64,000 nt of DNA from Selaginella moellendorffii. Lineage: Eukaryota > Streptophyta > Lycopodiopsida > Selaginellales > Selaginellaceae. Position 1 is the stretch's first letter; each line of letters starts with the position of its first letter. The notes below the pieces were generated by a model, which was given only the letters and a program-made list of their open reading frames with translations, was not told the DNA's origin and made no database searches. This document shows, in pieces, positions 1 to 10,500 of this stretch. The translations under genes were made by a program, and so were the position numbers. Location: positions 456,638 through 520,637 of the forward strand of contig NW_003314369.1 in the NCBI RefSeq assembly GCF_000143415.4, in the 5' to 3' direction.

Positions 1-1197
1 AGAGATCTCCTGCTGGCGTCGGGAATTCTCACTACCCAGATCGTTGGCGGCGCCGCTAGAGCGATCGAGGCGGGTAGCGCGGCGGGCGTCAGGGCGCTCG
101 TCCAGGAAGCCCAGGAGGAATGGGGACGAGGGTTGGATCCAGAAAACCCTGATCGCGCATCGAGCTTGGATCGAGCGTGCCGGATTTTCGACCGCATTGT
201 CGCCATGGATCCCGCCAGGACCGCGTGGCTAGAAGGGCGAGGCCAGGTAAGATTTTTTCTTGGAAGATCGATTCGAGCTTCTTCTCTCGCGCAGGTTCGC
301 GTGGATGCCAAGCGATTCGAGGAAGCGGTGGCCGATTTCGATGAAGCGATTCGCAGGTACTGAGGATTTTTTTTCTTCGTGATCTTATAGGATTCGTGGC
401 TTAGGCAGCCAGAGAACTATCGAGCTTACTCCGGACGAGCGCTGGCTTTCGAAGGGCTGGCGCAGTGGAGCAACGCGGTCGCGGATTACACGGAAGCTTT
501 GCAACGAGGAAGAGCCGCGACTGGGTATCGGGATCCATACGTGATGAACAGCCGAGGGAATGCTCTCGCTTCGCTTGGGCGGTACAAGGAGGCACTGCGC
601 GACTACTCGGCAAGCTTTGACGTGAGAGCATCGATCGATCATAAACTCTTCGTTTTGCTTGCTCGAGAGCTGCTCGATCTTTCTAAAGTTTAGAGTTATA
701 TGTGTATGATCTTGGCAGGCTTTCCAGGATGCAAGGGAGCTGGACGGGGCCATTTACGCGAGAGCCAACGCTGCTCTCATGCGTATCCAGGTAATATGGG
801 ATCGATCATCGAGAAACTCTGACCTTGAGAGAAGGTTTCAATCCTGAAGGTTGGCGATGAAGCAAATGGACTCAGGGAGTTGCTAGCAGTGGCACGAAGA
901 GCTCCCGGAAGCATCGACATGCGAGCGGCACTCGCGGCCGTGTACTGGTCCATGGTGAGAGCTTTGATCTCCAGGATCTCGTTTCATCGCTACCATCTTT
1001 TCGAAACTTCACAGGGCCGAGCCAACGAAGCCGAGGACGAGTGGGAGTTTGCCTGCGAGAAGATAAACTCGGGCAGGCTCTTCGACGGCTGCGAGCGCTA
1101 CAAAGACACGGACTGGCTCAAGAGGATCCGGCGATGGCCCCCGGTCATGATCCAACACATGGACGATTTCTTGCGAGTCCGTGAATCTCCAAGGTGA
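1..1197 (+). CDS. TPR-repeat protein, chloroplast-type (5' end outside window)
   Basis: This is the 3' part of a multi-exon gene that is already open at base 1. Exons placed by reading frame and GT/AG sites are 1-246, 295-356, 405-621, 719-790, 850-954 and 1015-1197 (TGA). The joined frame gives a run of TPR-like helices: FEEAVADFDEAI, then YRAYSGRALAFEGLAQW, then SRGNALASLGRYKEALRDYS, then ANEAEDEWEFACEKI. It ends in a conserved-looking tail (tryptophans, then RRWPPVMIQHM and a short basic end). The layout resembles a small family of plant thylakoid/chloroplast TPR proteins, so a scaffold role in the chloroplast is likely; the transit peptide would lie upstream and cannot be seen. The first two introns are each 48 nt. 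The first has no in-frame stop, so retaining it would insert 16 residues without breaking the frame. The gene is convergent with the lectin gene, about 70 bp away. Confidence 0.8.
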
Positions 1198-1266
1198 CCA
1201 CCACCATGCCCGGATCATCCATTTTATTTCTCGGTCGCGGCCACAAGTTACGGAGAAAACCAGCTC

Positions 1267-2145
1267 TCACACTTCAGTGTTCGAAGCCCAGACAGGGATC
1301 TGCTCGTCACTTCTATACAAGACCAAGTTCCTATCATCCTGGAGCGCCAGAATCGACGACACGAGCTTGTAGCCGGGGACAAAGGTGTTGGTCGCCCAAA
1401 AGCAGACCTCATCATTGTCGATCACTAGATTCCCATCCTGCTGGACCAGCAGGAAGCAGCCGCTTCCCTTGTCCCTGGTCGGGGAGGCCCAGATCCTGTC
1501 GGCTCCAGCGTAGAGCACGGCCTCGCAGTTTCGCTCCATGGCGAGCCTGTATAGTCCGTTTGGAGACGAGAGAGCTTGGGTGGCGAGGAGCTTGGAGTAT
1601 AAGCGCGGCCTTGGGCCACTCTGGATCATACTGCCGTAAGGAAAGCAGGTGTAGGGGAAGGAATCGATGCGCTGCAAGGAGGGAATGCTGCTGCTGCTGC
1701 CTGGATCCAGCGATTCCTCGACGGCGTACTCCATGCCGAATCGCCCGTCGATGGCAGTGATGAAGCTGTAGCCCCACGCGAAGAGGGAATTGGCGACGGC
1801 GTCGTGGAGGTCGCGGAAGGCACTGATGAGCATGAAGCCGGGCATGGTGTTGTCGGCGGCGGGCGTGGCGTGGCAGTCGCTGGTGAAGAACCAGAGGCGG
1901 AGGAAGACGCGGTGGCCGTCGACGGTGATGGTGTCGGAGAAGGAGCGCGGGGCGTGGGGCGTGTAGGGGATGTTGCTGACGAGCGTGGCCAGGGCGCTGC
2001 TCACCAGGACGCGGGAGTTGCTGGCGATTGCGCGGGGGATACCGCGATCGAAGATCTCCGGGTAGCCGGCGCTGCCATCCAGGAGCAGCGCAAGGAGGAC
2101 GACGAGTACGAGGGATGTGCACGCTGGGATTGGCAGTGCTGCCAT
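1267..2145 (-). CDS. Secreted protein with C-terminal bulb-type (GNA-like) lectin domain
   Basis: Single-exon frame of 292 residues. I start at the ATG at 2145; the longer frame to 2154 opens with TTG. Residues 1 to about 26 are a signal peptide (hydrophobic run LVLVVLLALLL). Residues about 27-180 form a segment I do not recognise. Residues about 185-292 are a bulb-type mannose-binding lectin domain. Of its sugar sites QxDxNxVxY, one is intact (QDDRNLVLY), one has Asp in place of the final Tyr (QQDGNLVID), and one is strongly altered around RNCEAVLY. WASPT, WATNT and WASNT are the usual turn segments of the fold. There is no kinase or transmembrane segment, so this is a free extracellular lectin and not a receptor kinase. 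Sugar binding and a defence or cell-wall role are inferred from the family. The intact third site sits close to the C-terminus. Confidence 0.8.
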   Translation of the reverse strand: MAALPIPACTSLVLVVLLALLLDGSAGYPEIFDRGIPRAIASNSRVLVSSALATLVSNIPYTPHAPRSFSDTITVDGHRVFLRLWFFTSDCHATPAADNTMPGFMLISAFRDLHDAVANSLFAWGYSFITAIDGRFGMEYAVEESLDPGSSSSIPSLQRIDSFPYTCFPYGSMIQSGPRPRLYSKLLATQALSSPNGLYRLAMERNCEAVLYAGADRIWASPTRDKGSGCFLLVQQDGNLVIDNDEVCFWATNTFVPGYKLVSSILALQDDRNLVLYRSDEQIPVWASNTEV

Positions 2146-2318
2146 GGACAGCAAACTTTTGGATTCCTTCCATAGCTTTTTAACTTGGACAGACTAAATT
2201 ATTTGAGTGGGGTCAACATTTTTGTAAAATGAATATTCCTAGGTGTTCTAACTTTTTGCAAAATAAAAATTAATTATAGAGTTTAATTTATGAAATATAT
2301 AATTGTTAAATATGAAGT

Positions 2319-2494
2319 TGTGAGTGTTTGGAATATGGAAAGAAAATACAGAAAATGTGTATATCAATTAGCCTAAAAACCCTAACTTATATATATAAGC
2401 GAGTGATCTGAATTAAAACTAATTCAAAAACTACTAAAATCCCATTACGCTAATATTAATATACGGCATCTTAGTCATACACTTGGCCCTCACA
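2319..2494 (-). repeat. 3' LTR of the gypsy element
   Basis: About 176 bp, starting TG and ending CA (TGTGAGTGTTTGG ... GGCCCTCACA on the + strand). It matches the repeats at 6521-6682 and 21762-21930 along its length, including the shared segments TGTATATCAATTAGCC and ACTTGGCCCTCACA. Visible substitutions and an indel against the partner LTR indicate an old insertion. Confidence 0.8.
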
Positions 2495-3277
2495 TCATTC
2501 CCTCCTCTTGGAATAATAGAAGACTATCAAAATTCTCTTATAGATAGGCTAGGATCTAAAGGAATATCAGAAGGAGGCATTGATGGATCTGTAAATGGTA
2601 TTAACTACTCTTGATCCCTTTGTATGAAACATTTCAACTGTTGCACATGCACAATCTCTAAAGGATTGGCTTGCTGAACGTCATGTCAAACCTTATAAAG
2701 TTGTGGTTTAATTTGCTATAGCACCTGATATAGTCCTTTCCATTTAGCAAGGAGCCCTTTAGATAAATCATGTACCGTAAGATGGGGCAAATGGACTAAC
2801 ACCAAGTCATCCATTTTGTACTTTGTAGGTGGATGATAATAGGAGTTGTAGTGCTATTGTTGTCCCATTTGTACACTGTCTAAATGCTCAACAGACTCTA
2901 TTCGAACAAGTGGAAGAATGCTTGTCAAATACTGATCCCACGACCTAACATCGGCAGCTCATGGCAATTGCAAAGGTAAACCTAGCTCCGTTGGTACTAT
3001 TAGATCATTACCATATAAGAGTTTATATGGTGAAACACTAATAAAACTCAACACCCTATGACATATGCATACTGAAGAGACGGCAAATAATCATCCTAAT
3101 CCAAATGTTGAAAGTTCACATGCTTTACGATCATCCCTTTGAACGTTCGAATGAGCCATTCCACCAGATCGTTTGATTGTGGATGATAAGCACTTGTGAA
3201 AGTGTGGCATATCCCCAACCATAACGTCAAAACATAAATGCCTCAGCCATAAATGTAGGACTATTATCTGAAAGAAT

Positions 3278-3640
3278 CTACTCTAAACAAGAATGTTGGA
3301 ACACCACTCGATTAAGGAGGAAGTATTCAACAGTAATTGCAAAGGCACTAACAAGAGCACCAACTTCCACTCGATGAGTCAAGTAGTCAGAAGCAATAAT
3401 AACATACTCATTGCCAATAGTCGACCATGGAAAAGGTCTTATAAGATTAAATGCCACCAACTCAAACGGACGGGAAATTACAATTAACTCCAACCGTCCT
3501 TCTACGGCATGAGGGGGAGTATTACGAGCTTGGCACCAAATGCAATTACGTATATACCAGATAATATCACGTTGCATCTCCAGCTAATAAAAAGACCTAC
3601 GCAGCTTCTTGGTTACACGATGATGTCCCATATGCCCACC
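3278..3640 (-). pseudogene. Integrase remnant of the gypsy element
   Basis: The frame begins with the end of the zinc-binding motif (IWYIRNCIWCQARN) and runs into the start of the integrase core (ELVAFNLIRPFP, then IIASDYLTHRVEVGAL). The catalytic core is not complete because the frame closes near 3278. Further integrase-like sequence probably continues in broken frames toward 2600. It is not functional. Confidence 0.75.
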
Positions 3641-3959
3641 TAAAACAAGAGAATCATGGTAGGCATGGAGTAATTGCGGAATAAAAATAGAAGGCACCAG
3701 CCGTAAATGATCATCAGGATCCTATAAGCAACCAAAGGGAACGACTCGAGAGATGATCCATGGGGTTCAAATATAGAGGGAAAGGGCCCATGAACAAGAG
3801 TGCACCCCCTTTTCCAATCAGTTAAGGGTCTTGGGATATTTGGGGTTAAGTGTCCTTAGGTTTGAATAGTATTGGGTTGGGTGACCTCCCGGGAAGTCAA
3901 AACTCAGGAGCTTACAAATCCATCCCCACAAAATAAATAAGTCCGTCTTCAAGGGGATA

Positions 3960-4526
3960 TTAAGAATGTAAATGCTGGAAAGGCAAATCATCAGCAACTG
4001 ATGCAGGATTCTCAAACTCATCTCGAAGCTTTTGAATCCACGGCTCAATCTTTTGAGCCTCATGAATCTCATCAAGAGAAGGTAGATTTTGCTCTGCACC
4101 TTGTAGACACTGAACATCAAGTATAACAATTGCCGATAGCACAAAATCCTTATCTAGAAAATCCACAAATGCTAAAATAGTAGGCTTGTCAAAAACATGA
4201 GAAAAGAGTGGAGAAGAAAGAAGAGCCCAAGAAAGGGCATCAACATTAACCATAGAACTCTCTGGGTGATGAACAATATCAAAATCATATATTTGAAGCT
4301 TCAAAGCCCACCGAACAGTATGACCAACCAGGTTCTTTCGCTTCAATAATGAAGTAATGGTAGCATGGTCACCTTCAAGTAACGTCCAAGAACAATATAG
4401 ATATGCATGAAGTTTCTCGAAACCCCAAATTGTTGTTAAACACTCCTTCTCCATCGTGGAGTAATTCACCTCCGTTAGTTGTAATGTACGGCTTATATAT
4501 GCAATGGGATGGTGTTGACTAGGCAC
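3960..4526 (-). pseudogene. RNase H domain remnant of the gypsy element
   Basis: The frame reads PIAYISRTLQLTEVNYSTMEKECL and then GDHATITSLLKRKNL, the usual Ty3/gypsy RNase H signatures. It is followed by the connection to integrase (DFDIVHHPESSMVNVDALS). The N-terminal part of the domain lies in another frame upstream, so the copy is disrupted. Confidence 0.8.
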
Positions 4527-4595
4527 ACTCGGGCTCTCTTACATCAACACACTTCCAAAACCAATATCAAAAACATCCACGCGCAAAATAAAAGG

Positions 4596-5402
4596 TCAAG
4601 TGTAGTTAGGATATGCCAAAACCGGAGGAGTCATCAATAGCTCATTGAGATCCATGAATGCCCGCTCACAATCTGGAGACCAGATGAAAGATGACGTTGA
4701 TGACCTCAGCAAGACTCGCAACAATGCAGTGCGATCAGAAAGGTGATCCACAAAATGATCGAGATACTGCACCTTGCCCAAGAAGCACTGCACATCATTC
4801 ACACACTTCAGAGTAGGGAACTTTAAAACAGCCACAAGTTTTTCAGGATCAATTTGTAAACCTTCACGAGAATAAGGTACCTAAGATAAATTGTGTCCTT
4901 GGACCCAAACATGCACTTTGACCACTTCAACTTTAAAACTAACATCCTATAGCCAATCCAACACTTTACAAACATCACAAATATGCTCCTCCCACATCCC
5001 CTCTAAGTGGATCAAGACATCATCAATAAAGTCAGTAGCCATTTTCGGCATATCGCAAAGAACCTCGTCCATCATTCACTAAAAAGTTACTGGAGCATTG
5101 TTCAAACCAAATTGCATCACCAAAAACTTATATAAACCAAATGGTGTATGAAAAGCAGTCTTAGAAATATCTTCTTTGGCCATTGGTATTTGCTAGTACC
5201 CAGAAGCAAGATTTAGCTTGCTGAACCCCAAATGATCCAAGAGATTAGTAGTGTAAGGAAGAGGGTACACATCTGGGATCGTCACTTTGTTTAACAAACA
5301 ATAGTCAATGCAGAAATGAATACTCTTATCAAGCTTTATCACAATATGAGGTTCATATGCCCAAGGACTTTGCAACTTCTGAATAACACCCTTCCCCAAC
5401 AT
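4596..5402 (-). pseudogene. Reverse transcriptase remnant of the gypsy element
   Basis: Three pieces in different frames make up the domain. At 5193-5402 the fingers/palm segment includes IHFCIDYCLLNKVTIPD and FSKLNLASGY. At about 5080-5200 is a segment with [12 protein letters not shown] and [12 protein letters not shown]. At about 5005-5040 is the catalytic box, read as FIDDVL, where Phe replaces the usual Tyr. The thumb segment with CFLGKVQYLDHFVDHLS lies at 4596-4835. Stops between the pieces show it is dead. Confidence 0.8.
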
Positions 5403-5789
5403 CTCCTTGACATTTGTATGTAAAATCTTGATCTCTTTGGGTGACTAATGACAAAGAGGAACCTTGATTGGATGAACATCCCCAGTTGGAATCGGATGAC
5501 ATGTGGCAATTTTGGCCCCAAATGATAAGTCAAATTCAAAGAGATCAGAATACTCCTTTATGAGCCAATCAACCGCTACAACACAAAAATTGCCGGAAGG
5601 ATCAGAAAAGGGAAAATCAGAACAAGATGGAAACATAGGAGGAAATAATGGAGGGACAAAAGTAATAGAAGCAAAGGTAGAAGGAGAGGGACGAAGAGGT
5701 ATGAAAGTGAGAGGAATGGATGAAACATACGGAAGTATAAGATAAGGGGGAGAAGCTTCAAAGTCACATTTAGCATGATTGCGTTGCAA

Positions 5790-6529
5790 CTAATCCATAC
5801 CAAGGATGAGGTCAAAAGCTTGACTCAGCAATACTCGCAAGGACTGCAACTCAAGCTCGAGATCACCCACACGCACAACCAGGTCTGCCTCATCTCGTGC
5901 ACATGCATATGTACGGCTATTGCCATAAAAAATGAAAACTAGTTCTACCGTATGATACAAGTGTAGACCGTAACATATAGCAACAGATCGAGCAATAAAA
6001 AATAAATTCAAACCTGTATCAACCAACACAGAGAGAATAATAGGAGACTTTTTGCTATAAAAATGAGCTTGGAAAGTAAACACTGGATGAACCGATACCA
6101 AGTGAACACTTTGATAATACTCTCGAAAGAAAGATGGAGGGGTCATTGACTTATTCGCGCAAAGTCCCTCTGTTACTCGCACGACTTCTCATTTCCTGGA
6201 TGCATCTCAGTGCTTAAACCTTCCACTACAACAACACTAATAGGACGTTGTTGACGCCAAAATCTCTATCCAAGAAATGGAGGTTGCCAATCTGGAAAAT
6301 GCTGACAATGCCAATAAGTGTGACCAACTTCATCACATGCCCAATAGCAAATGTCACGGTCATGACCACATCCTCGCCTTTGTCCTTGGACTTGAGCAGC
6401 AATAGCATCAACCTCTATTAGAACATGACCATTGCCCACAAGAAGTGGAGCGGAAGGACAGGTAATGAGAAGTGGAAGAGGCAAATCCAAGCACTCCTTA
6501 AGGACAATGAAAGATGCCCCTGACCACAC
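5790..6529 (-). pseudogene. Gag zinc knuckle and aspartic protease remnant
   Basis: At 6226-6529 the frame carries a zinc-knuckle-like motif (CYWACDEVGHTYWHC; the first Cys pair is spaced by three residues and not two). At 5790-6182 a second frame has the retropepsin active site in the context VLVDTGLNLFFIA and ends with LILGMD, typical of gypsy protease. Between them the frame changes. Much of gag upstream of the knuckle is missing. Confidence 0.75.
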
Positions 6530-6682
6530 TTAGAATATAAAAAGGGAATACAAAAAATGTGCATATCAATTAATCCAAAAACCCTAGTTTATATACATGA
6601 GTGAGTGGTCTAAATTGAAATCAATTCAATAGCTACATTAATACTAGTATATGGCATTATAACTGTACACTTGGCCCTCACA
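6521..6682 (-). repeat. 5' LTR of the gypsy element
   Basis: Diverged partner of the 2319-2494 repeat. It shares the blocks ATATCAATTA, AAAAACCCTAGTTTATAT and ACTTGGCCCTCACA, and it lacks about 17 bp that are present in the other two copies. The outer end (6682) is well defined by CACA. The inner end near 6521 is approximate. Confidence 0.75.
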
Positions 6683-6925
6683 AAAGTGAAAAAAAAAAAC
6701 ATAATTTTTATAAAGCAATGATATAATAACTTATCAGCTTTCAAATAAAGACTCACTAGGCATGCAAAGAAGATGATTTATTTTCTCCTAATAGTAGTTC
6801 ATTCTTACTCATTAAATTCTTGTACTTGAAAGACATGGTTAAGAACTTAGGGCAAGGAAAATACACTTTCCAAAGTATGCAGTAATCCAGCTTTGTTCTG
6901 TTTCAAACGCAAACAAATTGAAGGC

Positions 6926-8489
6926 TCAGGTAGAAGAAAAGCTCACTTCAAACAAAATATGAAGGCAAGGAAGTTTTAACACCTGCAATCCTGCTCCGTG
7001 TTTATCATTTTTATTCATCTTCTTTTCATCTCTTTGTAGGCTGTGAAACAAAACGTAACATTTGTAGTTGAAAGGAGTTGAAGCTTGCTCAATCAGTGTC
7101 GATGATTGCTTATCATCGCAGTCAAACGCTACAATCATATGCTCTCCAGCTGCACCACATAGACCACTTGCTTGGAACTTATTTGTGACAAGTTAGCAAC
7201 AATGGTGTGAGCAACACGATCAAACTGAAAAGGAATATGGTTCAAATGACCACAGGCATTGCTGAGTTCTTTTAGTCACCTCCCTCCAGGTAAAACTTGT
7301 CCTTGCTCATCCCACGCATCAACGTCACCTCCTGATGTTAAGGCTACAGCATGACGAGCTCCCGCACTTGCCTGGATAATATTGTCATTTTCAGGCGCTT
7401 TGAAACAAGGATGTTATCTTGAGTGCCATGGCCTGTCTGACCCCAGTGACCATGCCCCAACTATAGCAAGCAAACTCGTAAACTCATCCTAGTCATGTAT
7501 GCAAAACAGTAGAACTCACTGCAATGGCCATGGTATAGTCCGCACCACAGACAACCTGAGTAGATCACTGAGAGCCGTGACAGGCACCGGCTGCAAATGG
7601 TTCTCAACGCTTCCACAGCCAATCTGCCCATACTTTCCTCGTCCCCAGCTAAAGAGCGGCAAACTTATCAAACTTTTTGCCTCGATGAAGTTCGTGAGTA
7701 CAACATACCTGACCCTCAACTGTCAAAGCGCAGTTGTGATTGTCACCGTAGGCGATTAGCAATGCTGCATATCCATGGCATTCTAGTTTTCTGTCTAGCT
7801 AACACAGACAAATACCTGGACGATTCCCAAGCCCCAAAGGTTGTCAACAATAACTGGCGTGCTGAAGCTTTCCGTGGTTCCATGACCGAGAGCACCAAAC
7901 GTGCCTTGTCCGAATGAGTAAACGTCCCCGCTGGCTGCACCGAAGTATAAATCTCATCAACCTTGAGCCATTTTACCTGTGAGAGCGAGTGTTCGGCCAG
8001 AACCACAAGCAACACGGACAAACAGGAGTTTGCGAGATGAAGCGAGGCAGCGGGCTGTTAAAAACGCCAGCCGCATGGAGCTGGCCAAACTCTCCACATC
8101 CCCAGGAAACTAGCGAGCCAGTGTCTGAAACTCAAAGTTTAAGCTAGAAGGAACACGAGGGGAAAAAAAAAGATACCAGTCACAGCGACAGTGTGACCGT
8201 GAGAAACAAGTGAAGTATCTAGCGTTGAACCTCTCACAGGAGAGAATTCACACCCGGAAGATTTCGTTCCAAGCCGTCCGGAATCGTTCGAGCCAGTTGT
8301 GTAGAGTTCCCCTTCGTCTAGAAACAAAGAAACAAAAAGAAAGGAAGATCGCTCGAATAACTCATTCTCACCTGTTGGAAATGCCGTGTGATAATCACTG
8401 GGCGCAATGTTTACCACGTCCTTGTGAGCGAGGCTGCTGATCCAAACGAAAGTGCTGCACGTGTAGTGTACGCATGGGCGACGCGCCAT
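6926..8489 (-). pseudogene. RCC1-repeat protein gene, probably decayed
   Basis: Several RCC1 blade units are read in order on the - strand, separated by short GT..AG introns. They include DEGELYTTGSNDSGRLG (about 8290), GSLVSWGCGEFGQL (about 8070), GDVYSFGQGTFGALGHG (about 7890), AYGDNHNCALTVEGQ (about 7730), LFSWGRGKYGQIGCGS (about 7640), VVCGADYTMAIA (about 7540), LGHGHWGQTGHGTQDN (about 7430), SAGARHAVALTSGGDVDAW (about 7340), and a C-terminal unit with GAAGEHMIVAFDCDD (about 7120). The likely ATG is at 8489. RCC1 propellers act in several roles, and I cannot assign the subfamily. At least two blade junctions (about 8040 and 7410) and the C-terminal junction (about 7180) need a one-base frame change that no intron of plausible size explains. 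It is either a pseudogene or a stretch with sequence errors. Its start lies next to the TAD1-like gene on the other strand. Confidence 0.7.
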
Positions 8490-8512
8490 AGAACAAAATA
8501 TTAGGGTTTATA

Positions 8513-9830
8513 AGGACATGGACTGGGGGAGTTTGCCCAAGAAAGGGAAGCCACAGGCGGTGAATACACAGGTCTCGGAGCATTCCTAGTCTCCGATTGC
8601 GATTCGTCCATAGGTGATGGTTTACACGGTTGTTCTAACGATTCGATTCAGCTTCTTTGCGAGTGATTGCATTGGGAACTGGGACCAAATGCCTGGGAGG
8701 TTCTCAACGCAGCCTGGCTAGCGACACAATCAGCCATGCCGAAGTGATCGCTAGGAGAACACTGCTATCCCGTTGTTCTTCATGTATATTGCAGGGGTTT
8801 CTACGGGTTTTTTTTGTAGATGAGGGCGCTCCAAGGTTTTCAAGAGGGATGATAATGGCAAACTGCGCACCTTGTAAGTCTTACTATCTCTTTGATCATC
8901 CACTATCTCTTTGACCATTTGGTTCTTCCACTCTATCTCTTTGATCATCCGGTTCTCCAATCTATTTCCTTTGATCATCAGGTTCTTCCATACTATCTTC
9001 GATCATCCGGTTCTTTCTACTTGATAGGTGGAGACGCATGCATCTTAGGAGTTGATCCTGGGGCCGGAGAAGACGATCACAGTGTTTTTTGCTGCACGAC
9101 GGGGGCAAAGCTGGTGTCTACACAAGTTCACTCGGAACAAAGCCTGCAGACAACGGGCATGCTTAGGCGAAAGCCTGGCCGGGGAGATGCCACTTTCTCT
9201 ATGAGTTGTAGCGACAAGATCGAGTTCAAGGTGAGTCTGGATTTCCTCCATCCCTATGGCTCCTGGATCAAACACTGTTTGTAGGAGCTCTCTTGTCCCT
9301 GTTCCTCAACGAACCAGTATACATCTCGGCGATTACTGTTGCTAGGAGCACGAAAGCATCGTGTGCTCGGTGGCACGGAAGCTAGAAGCTCCTTACAGAC
9401 TCAACCAGGTAAGACTTTGTGAAATGCTTTTGTAATCCTCGTATGCAGCCAGTGATTTGGCTGGCACCAACACCTCCGGAGGATTACATGCTCTATCCAA
9501 GTGGATTGCCTGCGGGTTTGGCTTTCACTCCGAGGCAGTATATGTGATGCTATCGTTCCCTGTTTAGATATTCGATCAGCTGGGACACGTCCGGCCCCAC
9601 TAGGTTGTGATTAGAACAACGGGAAGGAAGCAAGGCACTGCGGGCAAAGGAGCGTTGTTGCCAGCTACAGAATCAAAGCTCAACAGGTTAGATAAAGAAG
9701 AAGATCACTCCATACTGAAAAACTTTCGTTTTTCTTCCTCAGGAAGTCACTGGGGAGATCATTTAGACACCTGTTGACGCATTTCTTCCCTGGCTTGGCT
9801 TGCAGCAACTACTTGGAGTGCAAAGTAAAG
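8513..9830 (+). pseudogene. TAD1/ADAT1-like tRNA adenosine deaminase, probably decayed
   Basis: The ordered signatures of the A_deamin (Tad1/ADAT1) family are present. They are WGSLPKKGKP (8526), [12 protein letters not shown] (8670), HAEVIARR (8738), then PCGDA made by joining 8873 to 9028 across an intron, GMLRRKPGRGDATFSMSCSDK (9160-9220; the last part holds MSCSDK), GALLSLFLNEPVYISAIT (9280), APYRLNQ (9390) and TTGRKQGTAGKGALLP (9620). The zinc ligands expected for the family (His of HAE, Cys of PCGD, Cys of MSCSDK) are all there. Such enzymes convert A37 to inosine in tRNA-Ala. Two one-base frame breaks, after GKP near 8560 and near 9345, are not explained by introns, and the segment before HAE is shortened. 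So it is a recent pseudogene, or the sequence has indel errors. A start codon was not identified. Confidence 0.7.
8885..9020 (+). repeat. Imperfect minisatellite inside the TAD1-like gene's intron
   Basis: About five imperfect copies of a roughly 30-bp unit built around TATCTCTTTGATCATCCGGT and a following TCTTCCAC lie in tandem. They fill most of the intron 8874-9027, which is therefore about three times longer than the neighbouring introns. Confidence 0.75.
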
Positions 9831-10309
9831 CATCTTAGTCTTCTGACTCACAGCTTCTTAACTTTCTCTTTCTTTTTTATTTTCTTGAAAGAGATTCTTT
9901 TAGATGGCTAAGTTGTTTTAGCTTTGTGACAGTTAGATGAGACACAATGCCTCCATCAGCCTTGTAGATAAGTTATTTATCTTCCATCAAGCTGGAAAAA
10001 CCTCGTCATCTAAGACTATTGGATCGCTTGAAGCCACCATCACCGGGGACTTGGATCGCTGTCACAACCTTGGAATTCTTCGAAACTGCCCAGATATTCT
10101 TCTGGCAGCTCACAGGGCGGAATAAAATCTTGTCATTGCTCACTCGCCAGCTGGAGTGCCTCCCATGACTTCTAGCCACATTCGTATATCCGCAACAACG
10201 ATTTGGCCCTGTTGGCTTTGTAGATCCTGTTGGACCCTTGCAATGTCCGCCACTTCCTGGGAATGATCTTGTGTTGAGTCGCTCCTACACCGTCACTCGA
10301 GCTCACAAC

Positions 10310-10500
10310 CATCTTGTTGCGATCGACAACGAGGGTCATATCAGTGATGGGAGAGGATCCAATAGATCCTCCACCAGATTGTATACCTTGGTGTCTGGTT
10401 CCTTGCTCTTATGGTTGCCACCCCCGACGTAGAGCTGACCCTCCATAGCTGCGGACACAGTCAAGGATACAGCATTGGTGCCATGGCGCTCCATCAATTT
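10310..10500 (-). pseudogene. Possible kelch-like fragment
   Basis: On the - strand a short frame reads MERHGTNAVSLTVSAAM, then GQLYVGGGNHKSKEPDTKVY, and stops after about 60 residues. The pattern (small-residue strand, GQLYVGGG, then a charged loop and a tyrosine) resembles one kelch blade, and a second weak strand follows in another frame near 10300. There is no complete domain. It could also be chance. If real it is a gene scrap in the decayed block. Confidence 0.3.

Larger units (their letters stand above)
2319..6682 (-). mobile_element. Degenerate Ty3/gypsy LTR retrotransposon
   Basis: Two diverged LTR-like repeats flank remnants of a polyprotein on the - strand. Read 5' to 3' on that strand, the order is zinc knuckle, aspartic protease, reverse transcriptase, RNase H, integrase. 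That is the Ty3/gypsy order (integrase last) and not copia. Every domain is split by stops and frame changes, so the element is dead. The bases outside the two LTRs are GAAGT and AAAGT, a near-matching 5-bp target duplication that suggests this is one original insertion. Most of gag appears deleted: the stretch after the 5' LTR runs quickly into the zinc-knuckle frame, whereas the partial copy at 21.3-21.9 kb keeps gag sequence at that place. Confidence 0.85.

Noticed and set aside
1804-2175. Long + frame opposite the lectin gene
   Set aside because: Glycine/glutamate-biased shadow of the GC-rich lectin coding strand; no domain of its own.
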